Positions 1 through 14,064 are shown, counted from the stretch's first letter. The stretch is DNA of 64,000 bases from Oscheius sp. JU75 (GCA_037178855.1 JASJZC010000001.1:8494001-8558000); one strand, 5' to 3'. Notes: generated by a model not told the origin, from the letters alone. Translations and numbers: made by a program.

Positions 1-634
1 ATCGGAGGACGATAAGAGTGCAGGATAGTGAAAAAAAGTGTTTGCGAGAATATGATGCCGTGGAAGAAGAGTTTCGAGGCAACGGAAACAACAACCAGTG
101 TCATCTGATTCTTCTTTGTGTATTTCTAGTACTTTCAGTGGCCAAATAAAGATAAATCTGTCATGTCTTTTTACGAAATGCTCGGAAAGCCACCTTTCTA
201 CAATTTCTTCACTATTGATCACTGATTCGAACGCCGGTAGTCTTTCCTTCGGACGCTAAAAACAAGAACTCATTAGGAAAAAATAATCCAACGAGACCGC
301 CAAATTACGTCTGAGTCGAATCGTGGCGGGACCCACCACCCCTACCGTAATCCTCACCTGCCGTTCGCCACTCGAATTCTGGCTTTTCCTAAACTTTTCC
401 ATTGGTTTCTGTCCTGCTGCTGTCAATTTTTCGTGCTTGTTTTGCTCAAAATACGTGCATTATTCCAACCAGAAGTTCTCTTACTGTTTGTGGAGTTATT
501 TTGCTGTGAAATGTGTGATTTAAGCACAATTCTTGTTGTTAACATATTGACTTTGCTTCGATTGTTGTTCAATCTTCGTTTCTTCCATTTTTTTTACCCG
601 TTTTCACTAGCTTTTTTTTTTCAGGGTTACAAAC
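1..634. other. 5' flank of RPS15 with a dispersed-repeat fragment
   Basis: No gene is seen in this stretch. The word GTGGCGGGACCC near 322 recurs near 36236 and 41031, and as a variant near 29174, so at least part of it is a dispersed repeat. A long pyrimidine run ending in TCAG at 615-624, ten bases before the RPS15 start codon, is a 3' splice acceptor. It could serve either an intron in the 5' UTR or spliced-leader trans-splicing. Confidence 0.5.
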
Positions 635-1336
<702 letters not shown>

Positions 1337-2470
1337 AATTGTTATTGTTATGAGTAAATTTGACTCATCGGTTAAAACATGTGTACTGTTGCTTATATTT
1401 CCTATTATCGCCGAGTCTTCGTCTTGATACTCGTTAACTTCGAAGAAAGGGTGTTAGATAGCGTGCTCTGGTTACGACTGGATTAGAGTTAGATCTAAAT
1501 GTGGCGCTCAGGGTTGTCGGCCGTCAAAAGCGCCATGACTCACCCTAGACGCAACAGACGTGAGGGCGCAGACCAATTGCACTGAATTTGCATGCGTCAC
1601 AATGTTTCTTTCTGTCTAGCGCTTTTTATTTGCTCTCTGGCTATCCTACCCCAATAGTATGCAGTTTTCTGTAACTTGATACAACGCTTGGTCTCTCTCC
1701 ATCGGTCAGCTCATCCAGAGTCTAGTTCGCGCTCCTCTCAAGAGTCGCGTGACAGTTCCAACAGCTTCGTTTGATTTGCAATCAATAGAATACCCACCAA
1801 TATTATCGTTTTCAGATTTTTTTGCTGTTTTCGGACGTCACTCACAAGTCTGACTGTTAAAGGTTGGTTCATTTATTTACCTTTTTTCTGCCTCTTCGAA
1901 GCACTGATTTTTAAAACGAGCTGCGCCCTCTTGGTGCTAAAATTAACGTGTCCTGACCCCTCAGTCTCTTTCACTCATCCGACCGTCTTTTTCCGATCCT
2001 CATGTTTCAGTCATTATCCCGACCTTTTCCCTCTAAAAGTGTTCCAATTCGACTTCTGTGTACAAACCGTTTTTCATAGAAAGTTTTGGGTCTAAAGACC
2101 AACTAAACCCCCGTGTTAGACATTGTAAAACATGTTGCCTTCTAGAAAAACCCCCGATTGCGTTCTCTGTCACAATTTAGCGGTACGGTAATCATGTAAA
2201 TTCCACATTGGTGGGACACGTACCGCCGAGAACCCCGATGTTTAAATTGCTGCGTTCCCGGTCTGCCACAAAAGCACGAAAAAGGGCGAACGCCAATATG
2301 GTGCTGATGGATTCCCCTCCGCACGTTTATTGTTCATATTCAGGAACGAACTAATCTGATGACAATCATTTTTTACGATCACTTTTTTTTTTCAACTTTT
2401 GGTTTACTAATAGTCCTACTTTGCTTCAATTTCAAGGAATGACTTTTTCAGTAGTGAGTAGTCTCGAAGT
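1337..2470. other. intergenic spacer, no gene seen
   Basis: About 1.1 kb between RPS15 and NRBP. Only short reading frames without family similarity or plausible splice structure are present. Pyrimidine-rich tracts ending in AG lie just before the NRBP start (2388-2456). Confidence 0.4.
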
Positions 2471-5400
2471 ATGGCGGGCGACGACCACGCCGGAGCCACG
2501 GTCAACAACGATGACGCCAAAGACTCCGACTCGGAAGGAGAGGCCGCTGAAGAGGTAGTTTTTCAACCATATCTTTTCTTAAATATTGTGATCAAACGAA
2601 AAATTGAGGACTGTTCACTGGCTCACAATGAGCGTGTTACCGAATATATCATCACAAATAATTCTTTTATTGTTCCTAGCTCTGAAGTGTATATGGAAAC
2701 AAGACCGTTTGACAGTTTTTCCTATTGACGTAGATTTCCTGAAATAGCCAATGTCTGGAGTCTAATGTGGATATTCTCCTGGCAGCAGCCGGATCCATAC
2801 GATAAGATTTTCTTCTCTGCTTTGAGAAAAACGCCTCCCAGCGATTTGTCCTCGAACTTTTTTTTGATCAAACTCGTCGCTTGTCAAACAATGAAAATTT
2901 GACAAGTTGCAGAAATTGTGTCAGGTCAAGAGCTGTCACCAGTGGTCACCTGGTCTCTGCCACGGCATGGATTGGAAGAGAGGGATGTCGCGCAGACCAT
3001 AAAAAATCAATAGGGGGACACTTTGGTACAGCCTGGAAGTGTTCGAAATACTCGAGGGGTCGCGCAGATAGCTACAAAAACAAAAAAGAGGTCTTTGGAG
3101 TAAGTAAAAGGGTCGCACAAAAGTTTTCGGTGGCAAGGATGCAGTTGACCCCTGAATGCTAAGCGTTGTTGCTAAAGCTGTAGTTAGCTGGAGGGTCCCG
3201 TTGGCCAGGGACAGTTGGTTCTAGAATGGTTCAAGCAAGAAATTGCCGCAGAAGTAGTTTATAATCTTGATTCCAACGGAAACCCTTTTCTTTCAGATTC
3301 TAGAAGAGTCGCCCTGCAAACGGTGGTCAAAACGACGGGAGAAGGTGAAACAACGGGATGTGCCGGGTATCGACGCCGCCTATCTGGCCATGGACAACGA
3401 AACTGGTACTTTTTTCCTTCCCCTTTCATTTTTCTCTAAACTTTTCTTTCAGGTAACGAGGTAGTTTGGAACGAGGTTCTTTTCTCCGAACGAAAGAGTC
3501 TTCGCTCCCAAGAGGTTCGCCTGCTTTTTCTACGTATTATTCAAGAAAACAATTTCAGGAAAGAATCCATGTGGTTTTCGACAATTTGGCCGAGCTCGTG
3601 CACCCGAATCTTGTCAATTTACACCATTACTGGACAGACACAAAGTCCGAGAAGCCCAGGGTTTGTGCCTGTCATTCATTTCATGAAAAAATGCATCATT
3701 TTTTAGATAATCTTCATAACCGAGTACATGTCATCCGGATCGATGTCCGTCTTTTTACAGCGGACAAGAAAATCCGGATCGAAATCGATCAGTTTTAAGG
3801 TGATATCCTATTATCCGATCATTTAACACAAATGAAAAACTAGGCCTGGAAGAAATGGACGAAGCAGATCCTGTCTGCTCTGCACTATCTGCACAGCATG
3901 AAGCCCCCAATCACCCACGGCAATCTGACCTCCGAGACCATCTTCATTCAGCAAAACGGACTGATCAAAATTGGATGTGGTAAGTATTTTATCAATTTTA
4001 CCTTTCCCTCGGAACCTTACATCTTATGGTGGAAACCCATTTGTCGACAGCTGCAAACAGGGCAAATGCTTATTGTTCTTGGTGTTTAATCATTTTTTTT
4101 GCTCTTGCTCTTGATTGCCAGTATTTTTTGCAAAAAAAAACGTGGTAATAGCACCCTTACCGGAAGAGAACCAAACTCCGCAAAAAAGAAAAAGAAGGGT
4201 GTACACTGATTAAAAAACATATCAAAATTGTTAAATATCAATTCTAGCCCTTCCAGGAGTCCCGCCACGTAAGCATTTCAGGACACTAGTCATACTTTTT
4301 TTTGCACATACCATATGCTAGGATGTATGGGTATACTTCATCCGGGAAAGCCACGTTTTCGGCATTTGACGAACTCTCAAGGCAGCTTCGTAACACCTGA
4401 GGCACCTAGCTGCCCATGCAGACGCTCAATTAATATCTTCAAAAACACCCATGGAGCAGGCCATTTACATAGCATCTTTAATAGGCTCCAATCTACATTG
4501 TTGCAACAAAATTGTGAAGCAGAATTATTGCGATTCTCTGTAATTCTTTGCTAGCTCCAGCTGATCTTAAAGCAAGCTTAAGGCGCTTGGGCAATATCTA
4601 ACAAGCAAACCATGCAAAACATGATGGGTTCGATTCCCCCGTATGACAAACGTTTTTGCCAAAGAAAAACTAGACAGCACACTTAGTGAGTCTGTTATGC
4701 CAAAAAATTGAAAGAAATCACTTTTTGCTTGTCACGTACTTTCAATTTTGCGCGCCGAATTCAAACAGGATAGCGCCTTAGGCTCGCTTTAACAAAAACC
4801 TCAAACTTTTAGTCATAGTTTCGATCTAGCTTCCCTCGAAATCGGTTTGCAAACTTAGTAACTGGCCGATGGCACCGAACGGCAATCCCGCGGGATACTT
4901 GTGTTGTCTTAACGGCGCGAGAGACGGGATTGGCGCGCACCACCCGAGCTTCGTGCTCCTAGGTGCTGGCCGTACTGTGCGCACTTGTTATTTACCCAAA
5001 GGTAGATGGAGAGAGACTTCCGAACATACCTTGAACCAGCTGGTACCACTGGAAAACTACTGATGAAAGATAGCTGATGATAAACATTGCGAAAGACCCG
5101 GAATTTTTGTTAAAATAGCTTCTTTTTCAGTGGCCCCCGATGTAATCCATCACAATGTGAAGACGTGCCGCGACAGCCTGAAGAATCTCTACTACATGGC
5201 CCCCGAATACGAAGGTTTTTCGCGCTTTCACCTGCTCTTAAGGCAGTAATTTAAGTGACGATGGACCTGCACCCTGCGGCAGACATTTACGCTTTCGGTG
5301 TCTGTGCCATGGAGATTGCGATGGTTGGAGGACCGTGGTCCGTTGAAAAACCCGAAGGTCCCATCAACGCCGACTATCTCATCAGCCAGATACCTTTTGT

Positions 5401-6845
5401 TGATGAGCCGGATCAGAGGGTTCGTTTTCTTGTTTGTTTGAAAAACGCACAAAAAATTTTAGACGATCATCAGGCTCTGCCTGGAGAAGGACCCGGCGAA
5501 AAGACTCACAGCCAGGCAACTCCTCTTTCATCCGATTCTCTTCGATGTGCCCACCCTGAAACTCTTGGCGGCACACACGATCGTCGACTCGAAGCTGTAC
5601 GACAACGCCTCGGACAGTGTCTTCCGTGTTGCCGACAACGAAAAGGTACGTTCTGACCCGTGCCTGCCATTGCCCTCTCTCTGGCTAGCTAGCCAGTCAA
5701 TATTTACCCTTGGCGCCTTAAAGAAGGGTTGGGAGAAGATTAGAGTACAAAAAATCCTTCTAATAAGCTAAGTTCAATGCAGAAATGAACATGTGAATTT
5801 TTGCAAGGTATCAGTCGGAGTGCTTAGGCTCGCTAAAAAGAGGGGTATAACGAAAACTTGTGAAGATCGTCAGTTGCGAGGCAAGTCTCGTTTTGAGCAT
5901 GAAAACTGCGTTAGCCACGGAAAGAAACTTGTTCTTCCGGTAAATGGAGCCACCCCGTTTGGATTTGGCTCCAGGCATGCAACGTTTGGACCAGTCGGTC
6001 TAAATGGTTTACGCAACCCCTTTTCGGTCAGGAACCCCCACCCCCCTCCTTCTTGTTGTTCCAATTTGAAAAAGTCGATGACACTGAAAATCCAGGACAG
6101 AGATAGTCAGCCATTTTTCAACTTTTCCAGGTTGCTGCCACATGCAAATTCCGGGAGTTGGCCTACTGCCAGGTGCCGGCCTTCCAGCTCGACCTGGAGC
6201 GGTTTTGTGAGGATGTGAAGAATGGAATCTACCCGCTGACGGCCTTTGTCCCACCAGTTTACGAGCAGCCTGTGAAGACAGTGCAGGTTTGAACTTATTT
6301 TTAAGTAACTTTTAATTAACTACTTAGACGGAAAAGGAGCCGACACCATCCACCTCGCAAGCCAGCGCGATAGAGGAGAAAAGGCCACAGCCTACCCTGA
6401 ATCTGACCTCGACGTCCCAATTACGACCGGAGCCGGATCCGACACCGTCACCGCCGGCTGTGCCCGAGGAGGAGATTCATCGGGAGAACAGGCAGATCAA
6501 GAGTATGAAGATTACGGCACAGGAAAAGTTCGTTTCTCCCCCTTTTAATTTAAAATCACACCGCAATTGCAGCGAGTTAACAGTCTGGCTGTTGTTGGAG
6601 GACGACATGAACAGGCAGCTTACTACGGAGATAACTGACGAGGATTCTGCTCAAACGCTAGTTCAGAATCTCGTGCAGCACGGGTTTATTTGCGAGGTTC
6701 GTTTTTCAGTTTTTTTTGTTTGTTTTGAGAGTAGAGAAGAAGGATATCGGACTGTGTGGATCTGTGTAAAATTGGATCTGTAAAAATTCAGGTTCCGCTC
6801 TTTGTTGTAAACAGACTATATAGTCAAAATGTGAGTTTCGGTTAA
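2471..6845 (+). CDS. NRBP1: nuclear receptor-binding protein, pseudokinase adaptor
   Basis: Thirteen exons (2471-2554, 3297-3405, 3453-3514, 3559-3660, 3707-3799, 3844-3979, 5131-5214, 5256-5419, 5463-5645, 6131-6286, 6328-6527, 6573-6696, 6792-6845) join in phase to 516 residues, close to the length of animal NRBP1. The N-terminus is acidic. The kinase-like fold follows, with ERIHVVFDNLAELVHPNLVN and ITEYMSSGSM. The catalytic-loop HRD is replaced by HGN (in THGNLTSETIFIQ) and DFG is replaced by IGC-VAPD. Both losses are known family traits, so this is a pseudokinase. The C-terminal half holds LCLEKDPAKRLTARQLLFHP, a proline-rich linker and the conserved tail ending near HGFICE. The family acts as a scaffold linked to ER-Golgi traffic and to substrate-receptor ubiquitin ligases. 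The 1.15-kb intron 3980-5130 carries repeats. The last short exon is the least certain. Confidence 0.93.
4561..4645 (+). repeat. tRNA-like fragment with B box inside NRBP intron
   Basis: GGGTTCGATTCCCCC at 4626-4640 matches the pol III B box (GGTTCGANTCC) with flanking paired bases, like a T arm. A D-arm-like segment lies about 50 bases upstream. I could not fold a full cloverleaf with a sound anticodon stem, so I call it a tRNA-derived repeat rather than a tRNA gene. Confidence 0.5.
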
Positions 6846-7445
6846 ATTGTGAGACACTCGGAATATGGCTGTCAAAAACTATCAAAAAAGTAAAGCAAAA
6901 AAAATTCTAGGTATGTTTTTACCTACTTGACAACAAATTTGGAAAAAAAAACTAGAAGAAAAACGTGGAAAGTGGCCAAAATAGGGGAGCTGAACCCCAG
7001 TACTTATGTTTCAAGCATTTTCGATCCATTTTTTGCAGCTTTTCTGCTATATTTATGCCATGTAGGTTTTCTTGGTCATGGAGCTCGATTATACAATCAA
7101 AACAAGGAAAAAATGGTCGAAAAAAGGCTGAAATTGCATACATCTGCTCAAGCCGGGTTACTGTAACTTCGTGTCGGCAGCCTCAAAAACACCTTCAAAA
7201 AATTGCTCCCATGAGAAACAGGCTAACTCGATACAAATTGTCCTTGCTTAGGAAGTATTAGGAAAGAAGATCCCGGTCACTTCCGTACGCACACACACAC
7301 GCAGTCCGATGCCCCCTCTCCCTCTGTATGCTCGATAGCTCTCTCTATCTTCTCTGACTCTGTATGTTTTAGGCGGACAGTTCCCGGGTGGAGCGCGAGC
7401 TGGTGGGAGTACTGACCCCGCCCACTTAGAGACATCCACTCCAAC
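6846..7445. other. intergenic spacer upstream of the Kunitz gene
   Basis: Low-complexity A-rich DNA, then a short (AC)n run near 7290 and CT-rich DNA near 7310-7350. No gene or RNA was recognised. The spacer presumably holds the promoter of the secreted Kunitz protein, but I see no specific element. Confidence 0.35.
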
Positions 7446-10400
7446 ATGGCGTGGCCGAGGCCGGTCCAACTTCTTCAGCTTCTCCTCGTCGTCCTTTTGT
7501 TCGTGTCGAGACCCTCATTGGGCCAGCACGGAACCGTGGGACGTCCATGCGAGGTCTCGACCGACTGCGGGACTGGCAACTATTGTGCCGGTAACAAGCG
7601 CTGTGCTTGTCTAACCACCTATGTTGAGATTGATTCCTATTGCTGGCGAAGTAAGTCTACCCCTTCCCTCCCCTTTAACTAGTCCCATTTCTGGCTTCTA
7701 TGAATGCCATATATCTAGGTTGTATTGTTCTCGTTTTTTCCCCTTGTATCCTCGTGCCTCTCCCTTCTCTTATTCTATAGTCTCCAACCCCTATTCCAGC
7801 CTCGCTCTTTCTCCTTTTTGTTAGTGTTACGAATTTTCGAAAACAGAAACAAGTCTTCTCTAGTCTTTCCACCCTCTCTCGCACATCACCGTTTTTGCTT
7901 GTATTGTACAACCAACACAGATTGTTTAAGCTTAAGAATTATAGACGTTTGCGGAATAAAGCAGCCATAATGAGAATTTTTTTTCCCGGAATCATGGTAT
8001 CAAATCTGTTCAGAGATCAATCCCGGAGAATCCGGCTGCACGCAGAATCGGCAGTGTGAGGCTGTCTGGCCTGGAGCCTACTGTAGGAGTGGAGAGTGCC
8101 GTTGCGCCAATAATCAGCCTCCCTTCAGGACCAGAGACGGATTGGTAGCCTTGTGATTTGTGGTCAAAAATGAGTGGGAACGGTTCAGGTCTGCCTAAAT
8201 TACGGCTTCTGCCCGCTGAACGGAAACAATCCGAAGTTCCGCATCGAGAATCAGGTCCAACAGTGCTATGGAGGAGCTGACGCGACTTGCGAGGCCATCG
8301 GAGCCCTGGCCTACGACTGTATTTGCGACAGTGACGATTGCACTGTCAACAACCCCATCAGTTTCTGCTGTCCAAGCAGAGGTTTGTTCTTAGGATTTTG
8401 GTTCGTTTTGTACTACACGGAACGCTCTTTTCTTAGGCACTACTTGCAATTACAAATATCAAAAAGAAATTTTTTTTTGTGTAACTCAGGATGAGTATCT
8501 TGCAATTACAAGTACTTTTATGGAAACTGAAAGGGCGTTCCGTGCAGTACAGAAGAACCCGCTTTTTTGCGATATAGCGCACCAGCTTGGCACGATACGA
8601 CACGATAGAGATTCGAAAAGAGGCAATTAAGATGTTTTTGGCAATTAATACAAAGAGAAAAGGCAGAAAATTTGAAAGAATACAAGTTGACCTACAGTAG
8701 TTAGTTACAATGTACACATTTTCGAGCTGACGCGACATTTCCTCAAAACTTCTAAAAGGCGAAAGTTTCTGGAAAAGCTTTTAGTACTGTGGAAATGGAA
8801 GAATATTACACACTAATTCGGCTTGCTGTAGACAGTTCACTATTTTTTATTTTCCAGAACTGGGAATTTTTTTTGCTACAGGTTAGGCTAACAGAATGTC
8901 AAAGTAGCGCACCAACCCTTTAACAGACAATATGCAGAGAATCGAGCAGAGTTGATGTGCAGATTGGTGCATTTCGAGACTTATTGTTCTCGTAATATCT
9001 CAATGACGACGGTTTCGGGACAGAAATTTTGATTACTGTGATCAGATATAACGTACTTTTCCGAAAGTTTATATCGAAGATTCTATAAGACAATTCAATT
9101 AGCAATAATCGCTGACTCCTTCTCCCCTCTTTCGGTCAGAAGTTGACCTGTGGCTCGCTCTCTTCGAGTCTGTTTGGTCTCCCCGCGAGAGTCAACAGTT
9201 CCCCCACTTCCGTCTTGGTCTCTATAGACGGATAAGAGTCACAACTTTCAGCATTTGCCTGTATCCAGCCCCCGAATGAGGGATACACGCCTCCTGGAGG
9301 AGGAACCACCCTCAACCACTGGTACCACGATCCGATTACTGGGGAATGCAGAGAGTTGAAGTATCAGGGTTACGGTAAGAGAGAAAGGAGGATAGACAGA
9401 ATTTGATTGGTTTTCAGGTGGTAACGCCAACAACTTCCAGACGAAAGACCACTGTGAATCTTACTGTAAACAGAGTGAGTTAGAATGACTACATGTGAAA
9501 TTTTTTGTTTTGTTCATGTTTTTCAAGCAGCCAGGCACATACACGTTAAATTGTGAAAACAGCAACAAAGTCAGAAACTGTAAGGAGCGTCGCTAACCCG
9601 AAATTATAGTCTTGTACGCAATTTTACGTGTGCTGGGTAAGCAATTTTGTGTCAGTACGCAATATTGCTTAGGCAGAAATTTGTACGCAAATTTGCGTTT
9701 GATTCAAACTTCACTCATTTCTGAACTATTCAGTATTTTTTGTTTTTTTTTTTGGGAGATTCTGGCAGTCTACTTGAAAAAAAAGTTAAATTCCCATGAA
9801 AAAAAGCAAAAATCTCACGTACTTAAAATATCAAGAAAACATTCGGGATTTGCAGCATGTAACCGTGGTCTTCCTCTATACCGCGACCGTACCACCGGAG
9901 TCAAGCAGGAGCCGGTCTACTGCCAGGGCAACGACAATGGCTGCAACAATCCGAACTACCAATGCACGACGATGGGCACGCTTCAGCAATGCTGCCCGAC
10001 CTATCTCTTCATCTGTTCCCGCAATGGAGGTATTCCCACCGAGGTCTACAACACAGCCGGAGGCCTGCCCACCGAATACTTTGACGTGGGAATCCCTGAC
10101 GGCAGTGGAAGCACCAGTCCACGATTCTACTACGATTCTCGTGAGGGCAGATGCATCCAATTCTCGGTTTGATTTGAAGCCGTCTTGGCGCGAAAGATAG
10201 ATTTCAGTACTTGGGACAGGGAGGAAACTTCAACAACTTCCTCAGCCAGGATCACTGTGAGAAGTTCTGCTCTAGAAGTGAGTCAATCCAATGGTACTGT
10301 AGAAAACAATCCTTCAGTTCTGTGCAGTGCCGGAGAGCCTCTCAAGGACTCTTCCGGAGAGAGAAACATGGAATGTAGTCCGACCGGAAGCGGAGCCAAC

Positions 10401-13247
10401 AGCTGTCCCTCGACTCACAGCTGTGAATCTACATCAGGTGAGAGTATAGTACGATGCTTTGTCCACTGTTAGAGTATCTAATTGGCCTCATCGGTCTTGA
10501 GTACCAGACGCTAACCATTAGATTCCTTTATTGACAGAACAAACTAACAGATTGTCTGCTTGAGCATCTACTTGACTACCTACCAGTGACTCTTGTTCAG
10601 TGGCCTAACTATCAACTCCTTACTAAGAACAGTAGTAAGAGACTAGTCGTCTGTTTGACTACCTAACGAGTGACTCTCGTCTAAAAGCGTGACCCTAATT
10701 CCAAACTGCTTGACTATCAGACTACCTGGACAGCAGGTACCATTCCTTTGCGACTCTTGACTGCCAGTCCAGGCTTGACTCTCGAATTTCTCTCCCTGTC
10801 TTCTACATACCATAGCACCCATATGCCACGTTGATTAACGATTAGGTTCAGGATCGACGACTTTCGGTGGTGTCTGCTGTCCCCGACCACAATACGTCTG
10901 TAAGCTGCCTCGTGAGCAAGGAAACTGCGGAACTTATTCCAACCGCTGGTGGTTCAACGCCAAGACCGGAAACTGCGAGGAGTTCATCTACTCCGGCTGT
11001 CAGGGCAATGCCAACAACTTTGAGACGTACAAGGAGTGCCAGGACTACTGTCGCGACGCCAGAAGCGAGCCTCAATGTATCCAGGGAACTGCTCTTACCG
11101 ACTCCAATGGAAATTTCATCATCTGTGGAGGAAACACCGCCGCCTCGACTACCTGCCCGGCCAATCATTACTGCTACTATGATGGAACTACCTACGGATG
11201 CTGTCCAACACAAGGTATGCATAGTTTTCAAGTGCATAGGGACAGTAAGTCACTTCTGCAAAGGTATTTTGTGGCTCTTGCCACGAAGGTTCAGTAAGCG
11301 GCGATTTAGGAAAAACAAGTTTTCTTTTGATTTCAAATTGTTTGATGTCCCTTTTAAGACTCTAGATTAGTTTCCAGCTTTTCGATCTTCACACTTTTGT
11401 AAAACATCATTTTTCTTGAAAGTGACATTGAGAGCAGGAAAAGAACCTTCCCGTTTCAGCCTACACCTGCTCCCTGTCCTACAAGTCCGGAGCCAGCTGT
11501 GGTCCTGCTGTTACTCGTTGGTATTACGACTCTACTACTCGTACCTGCCAGACCTATTCCTTCAACGGATGCGACGGAAACAGCAACAACTTCGCTACTC
11601 AACAGGATTGCAAGGATTACTGTAGGGTCGAGTCGTGTCCCGATGGAGGACAGGTTAGTAGTTTTGAATCTTCGAGTTGGTGCACAGTTCTATGTCCGTT
11701 GATACTCTATCATCAAAAAGTTGGCGCGCAGTTATTTTTGAGCTCTTCAAGCTGACCTATTGGCGTCTCGGCGTCGCCTAGAGGTCAGTGCTCTGTTTGT
11801 CCGTACAAATCTCGCTTATCCCCTCTATTGACTAATCAGTCGCCCGACTGTTTGCGGTACCTTTTTGTACCATCCGCTACGTGAAGATGAGCTCCTTAGC
11901 AGAGAGCACGAGCTGACAAATGACTCTTGCAGGTCTGGAAGGAACAGAACGGCGCCGCGAGAGCCTGTACAACGAACAGACAGTGTCCCTCGACTCACTA
12001 CTGTACCCCCGTGACTACCTGGACTGGAACCGTCTACCAGACCAAGAGTCTCTGCTGTCCCTCGAAGAACTACGTCTGTTCACAGCCCCGCGATGTTGGT
12101 GTTCGTTGCTCGTCGACCAGAATCTCCCGTTGGTACTTCAACGCCGACAGCAAGACGTGTCAGACCTTTGAGTACAACGGCTGTGAGGGCAACCGCAACA
12201 ACTTTGCCAGTCAGAAGTCCTGTCAGAACTACTGTCTCTCTGAGGCCTGTCCACCCGGAACCGTGGTCGCAAAGGACGGAGACGGTTCTCGTCTGGTCCA
12301 ATGCTCCAATCCCGGAGGAAATGGTCGTGTCAGTGGCGGATGTCCAGACGGATACACCTGCTACTCCTCCCCGCTTCTCGATCAGAACGTCTGCTGTGGT
12401 GCCAGTACAGAGCTGCAGTCCCTGTGTCCGGCCCAGTCGACTCCCTTCATTTCGGCCCTCTCTTTGCAACCGATGCAGTGTACCCCGAACGTCGATGGAG
12501 CCTGTCCTGGCAACTTCTTCTGCTGGTTCTCGACCACCACCACCTCAGTCAATGCCTTCTACTGCTGTCGTTCGCCCGACTCTGTCGATACTGGATGTAG
12601 GTCTTGCCCATGTCTCTTTTAAGAAGTTCTTTCAGACTGTCCACCCCAGCTCGTCCCAGTTCCCGGAGAATCTGGCGCTCAGTACAAGTATTGCTCTCCG
12701 TCTGCTCCCCTCAATGATAACATCCAGGGATGTGGAGCCAACAGACACTGTCAATTCAGTACGAATCTTGAGAGGTATGCCGACTTGATGGGAACGGGAC
12801 AGTCGGACAGAAGGGGCGGACAGAACAGAACTGATCGATTTGGAGAGGCTTACAGGACTTTCCAACAAATGAAAGTCAACGAAGGCAGAAAGACCGACTG
12901 ACAGTACATTTCAAACTCTGACGAGATCGAATGATTTCCTACGTGTCCAAACATCAAAGCATTATACTATCTTGCAGATATATCTGTTGCGGTCTGGAGT
13001 CGGACGTCAGACTACCCAATGTCTGTCCCCCACAGCCGGCCAATCTTGTTCCAGTTGAACTGGCCGGCAACTACAGGACATGCAATCCGTACGCGAGAGC
13101 GGGCACACCACAGAGTTGCCCCGACAATTCGGCCTGTCTGTACACAGGAAATGATAATGGTAAGGCTTGAAATACAGACTCAATAATCCCAAATCTGCAG
13201 GCTTCATCTGCTGTCGGGTGCAGCTCGGTTCCGGCGGCAAGTCTTAA
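7446..13247 (+). CDS. secreted multi-Kunitz / lustrin-cysteine protein
   Basis: Thirteen exons, all joining in phase, give about 934 residues (main exons 7446-7650, 8014-8144, 8189-8381, 9252-9374, 9418-9474, 9856-10166, 10208-10277, 10318-10437, 10846-11214, 11460-11653, 11933-12596, 12636-12774, 12978-13159, then 13201-13247 as a terminal piece). A signal peptide ([19 protein letters not shown]) is followed by cysteine-rich modules of the lustrin type, ending in repeated CC pairs. Five Kunitz/BPTI domains are interspersed at roughly residues 178-236, 289-363, 419-470, 529-580 and 636-690. The first two lack the second and fourth Kunitz cysteines; the last three keep all six. P1 residues after C2 are Gly, Gly and Ser, so trypsin-type inhibition is not expected. 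Similar proteins in nematodes are cuticle or moulting-related. That role here is inference. Confidence 0.9.
10438..10845 (+). repeat. intron filled with degenerate GACTC/ACTACC-rich DNA
   Basis: The intron repeats short words such as GACTCT, GACTACCT and ACTAAC without a fixed period. Comparable GACTC/GAGTC-rich texture is found in the Ras-gene intron at about 43980-44340 and in the DET1 intron at about 47090-47420. No coding potential is seen. Confidence 0.4.
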
Positions 13248-13332
13248 ACTCAAACTTCAAAGAAAACCGATCCTCAGCGCTCAGTTTGTGCCCTTCCCTA
13301 CACACATCTCTTCCCCTTCGTTCCACGTGTCA

Positions 13333-13338
13333 AATAAA
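13333..13338 (+). terminator. polyadenylation signal AATAAA
   Basis: An AATAAA hexamer about 86 bases after the stop codon of the Kunitz gene, on the same strand and in AT-rich sequence. It fits a cleavage/polyadenylation signal. Confidence 0.55.
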
Positions 13339-13380
13339 TATATTAAAGCCAGAGAAAGAGTCACTGCTCTGTATCAAAAT

Positions 13381-13830
13381 CACGATGGATTGGCCAGACA
13401 GTCGCGAAAGAGTAGACAAAATGTACGGTGGACGAGACCACCAAAACGAGTCATTGCAGAAAGACCAAGCTTCATATTTAGTTTCACCAATTTGTGGGGA
13501 GCATAAGTCATTCTCGGTTGATATGACCTATATTCCGATAAAGGTAAGAGTACAAACCTCGTTCCCAATTCATATTTTAGGCCTCCCAGTACGCCTGAAG
13601 AGACGCCAATTTCCAGTCAAACTCGCCTGTTCGATGTCAATCGGCAAGGCCCAGGGGCAGAGCTTAAAAAAAGGGGGTGTGGACATCACTAAAGGTTTTT
13701 TTCTGTCACGGATGTAGCTATATGTAGCTCTGTCCCGCGCCACTTCGCAACATGGACTCAAGATCCTGACCCCGGCAAGAAGCTTGAAGACTTGGAACAT
13801 CGTGGATCCTCTAGCTGCTGTCAATATTGC
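13381..13830 (+). mobile_element. Helitron-type PIF1 helicase remnant
   Basis: The reading frame ending at 13717 contains KRRQFPVKLACSMSIGKAQG, close to the PIF1/Helitron helicase motif V region (KRRQFPVKLAFAMTINKAQG type). Just downstream, in another frame, comes LYVALSRATSQHGLKILTP, the motif VI signature. A frameshift and a stop separate the two, so this is a decayed 3' end of a Rep-helicase gene. No Rep domain is visible and I could not identify Helitron termini. It lies between the Kunitz gene and the converging kinase gene. Confidence 0.75.
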
Positions 13831-14064
13831 CTATTGTATTGACAACCTTATGCTGACAGCAGAGGCAATAGCCAGAAAAGCAACGAGGACAAATAAGCGA
13901 GAAGACATTTGCGGGTTGCTATATGTTTCTCTCGACAGTTGTATCGTTTGGGATTGAACCAGTATTAATGTTTTCTTGAAGTATTGGTCACAAATGTTTT
14001 TCAACCAAACTGTAACTGCACTTTTTAAAGTCTGATCACTAAAAATGAATGTGAAAATTGTTGC

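Noticed and set aside
12080-12469. Minus-strand frame inside the Kunitz gene
   Set aside because: Shadow of a well-supported cysteine-rich exon; no splice or family support.
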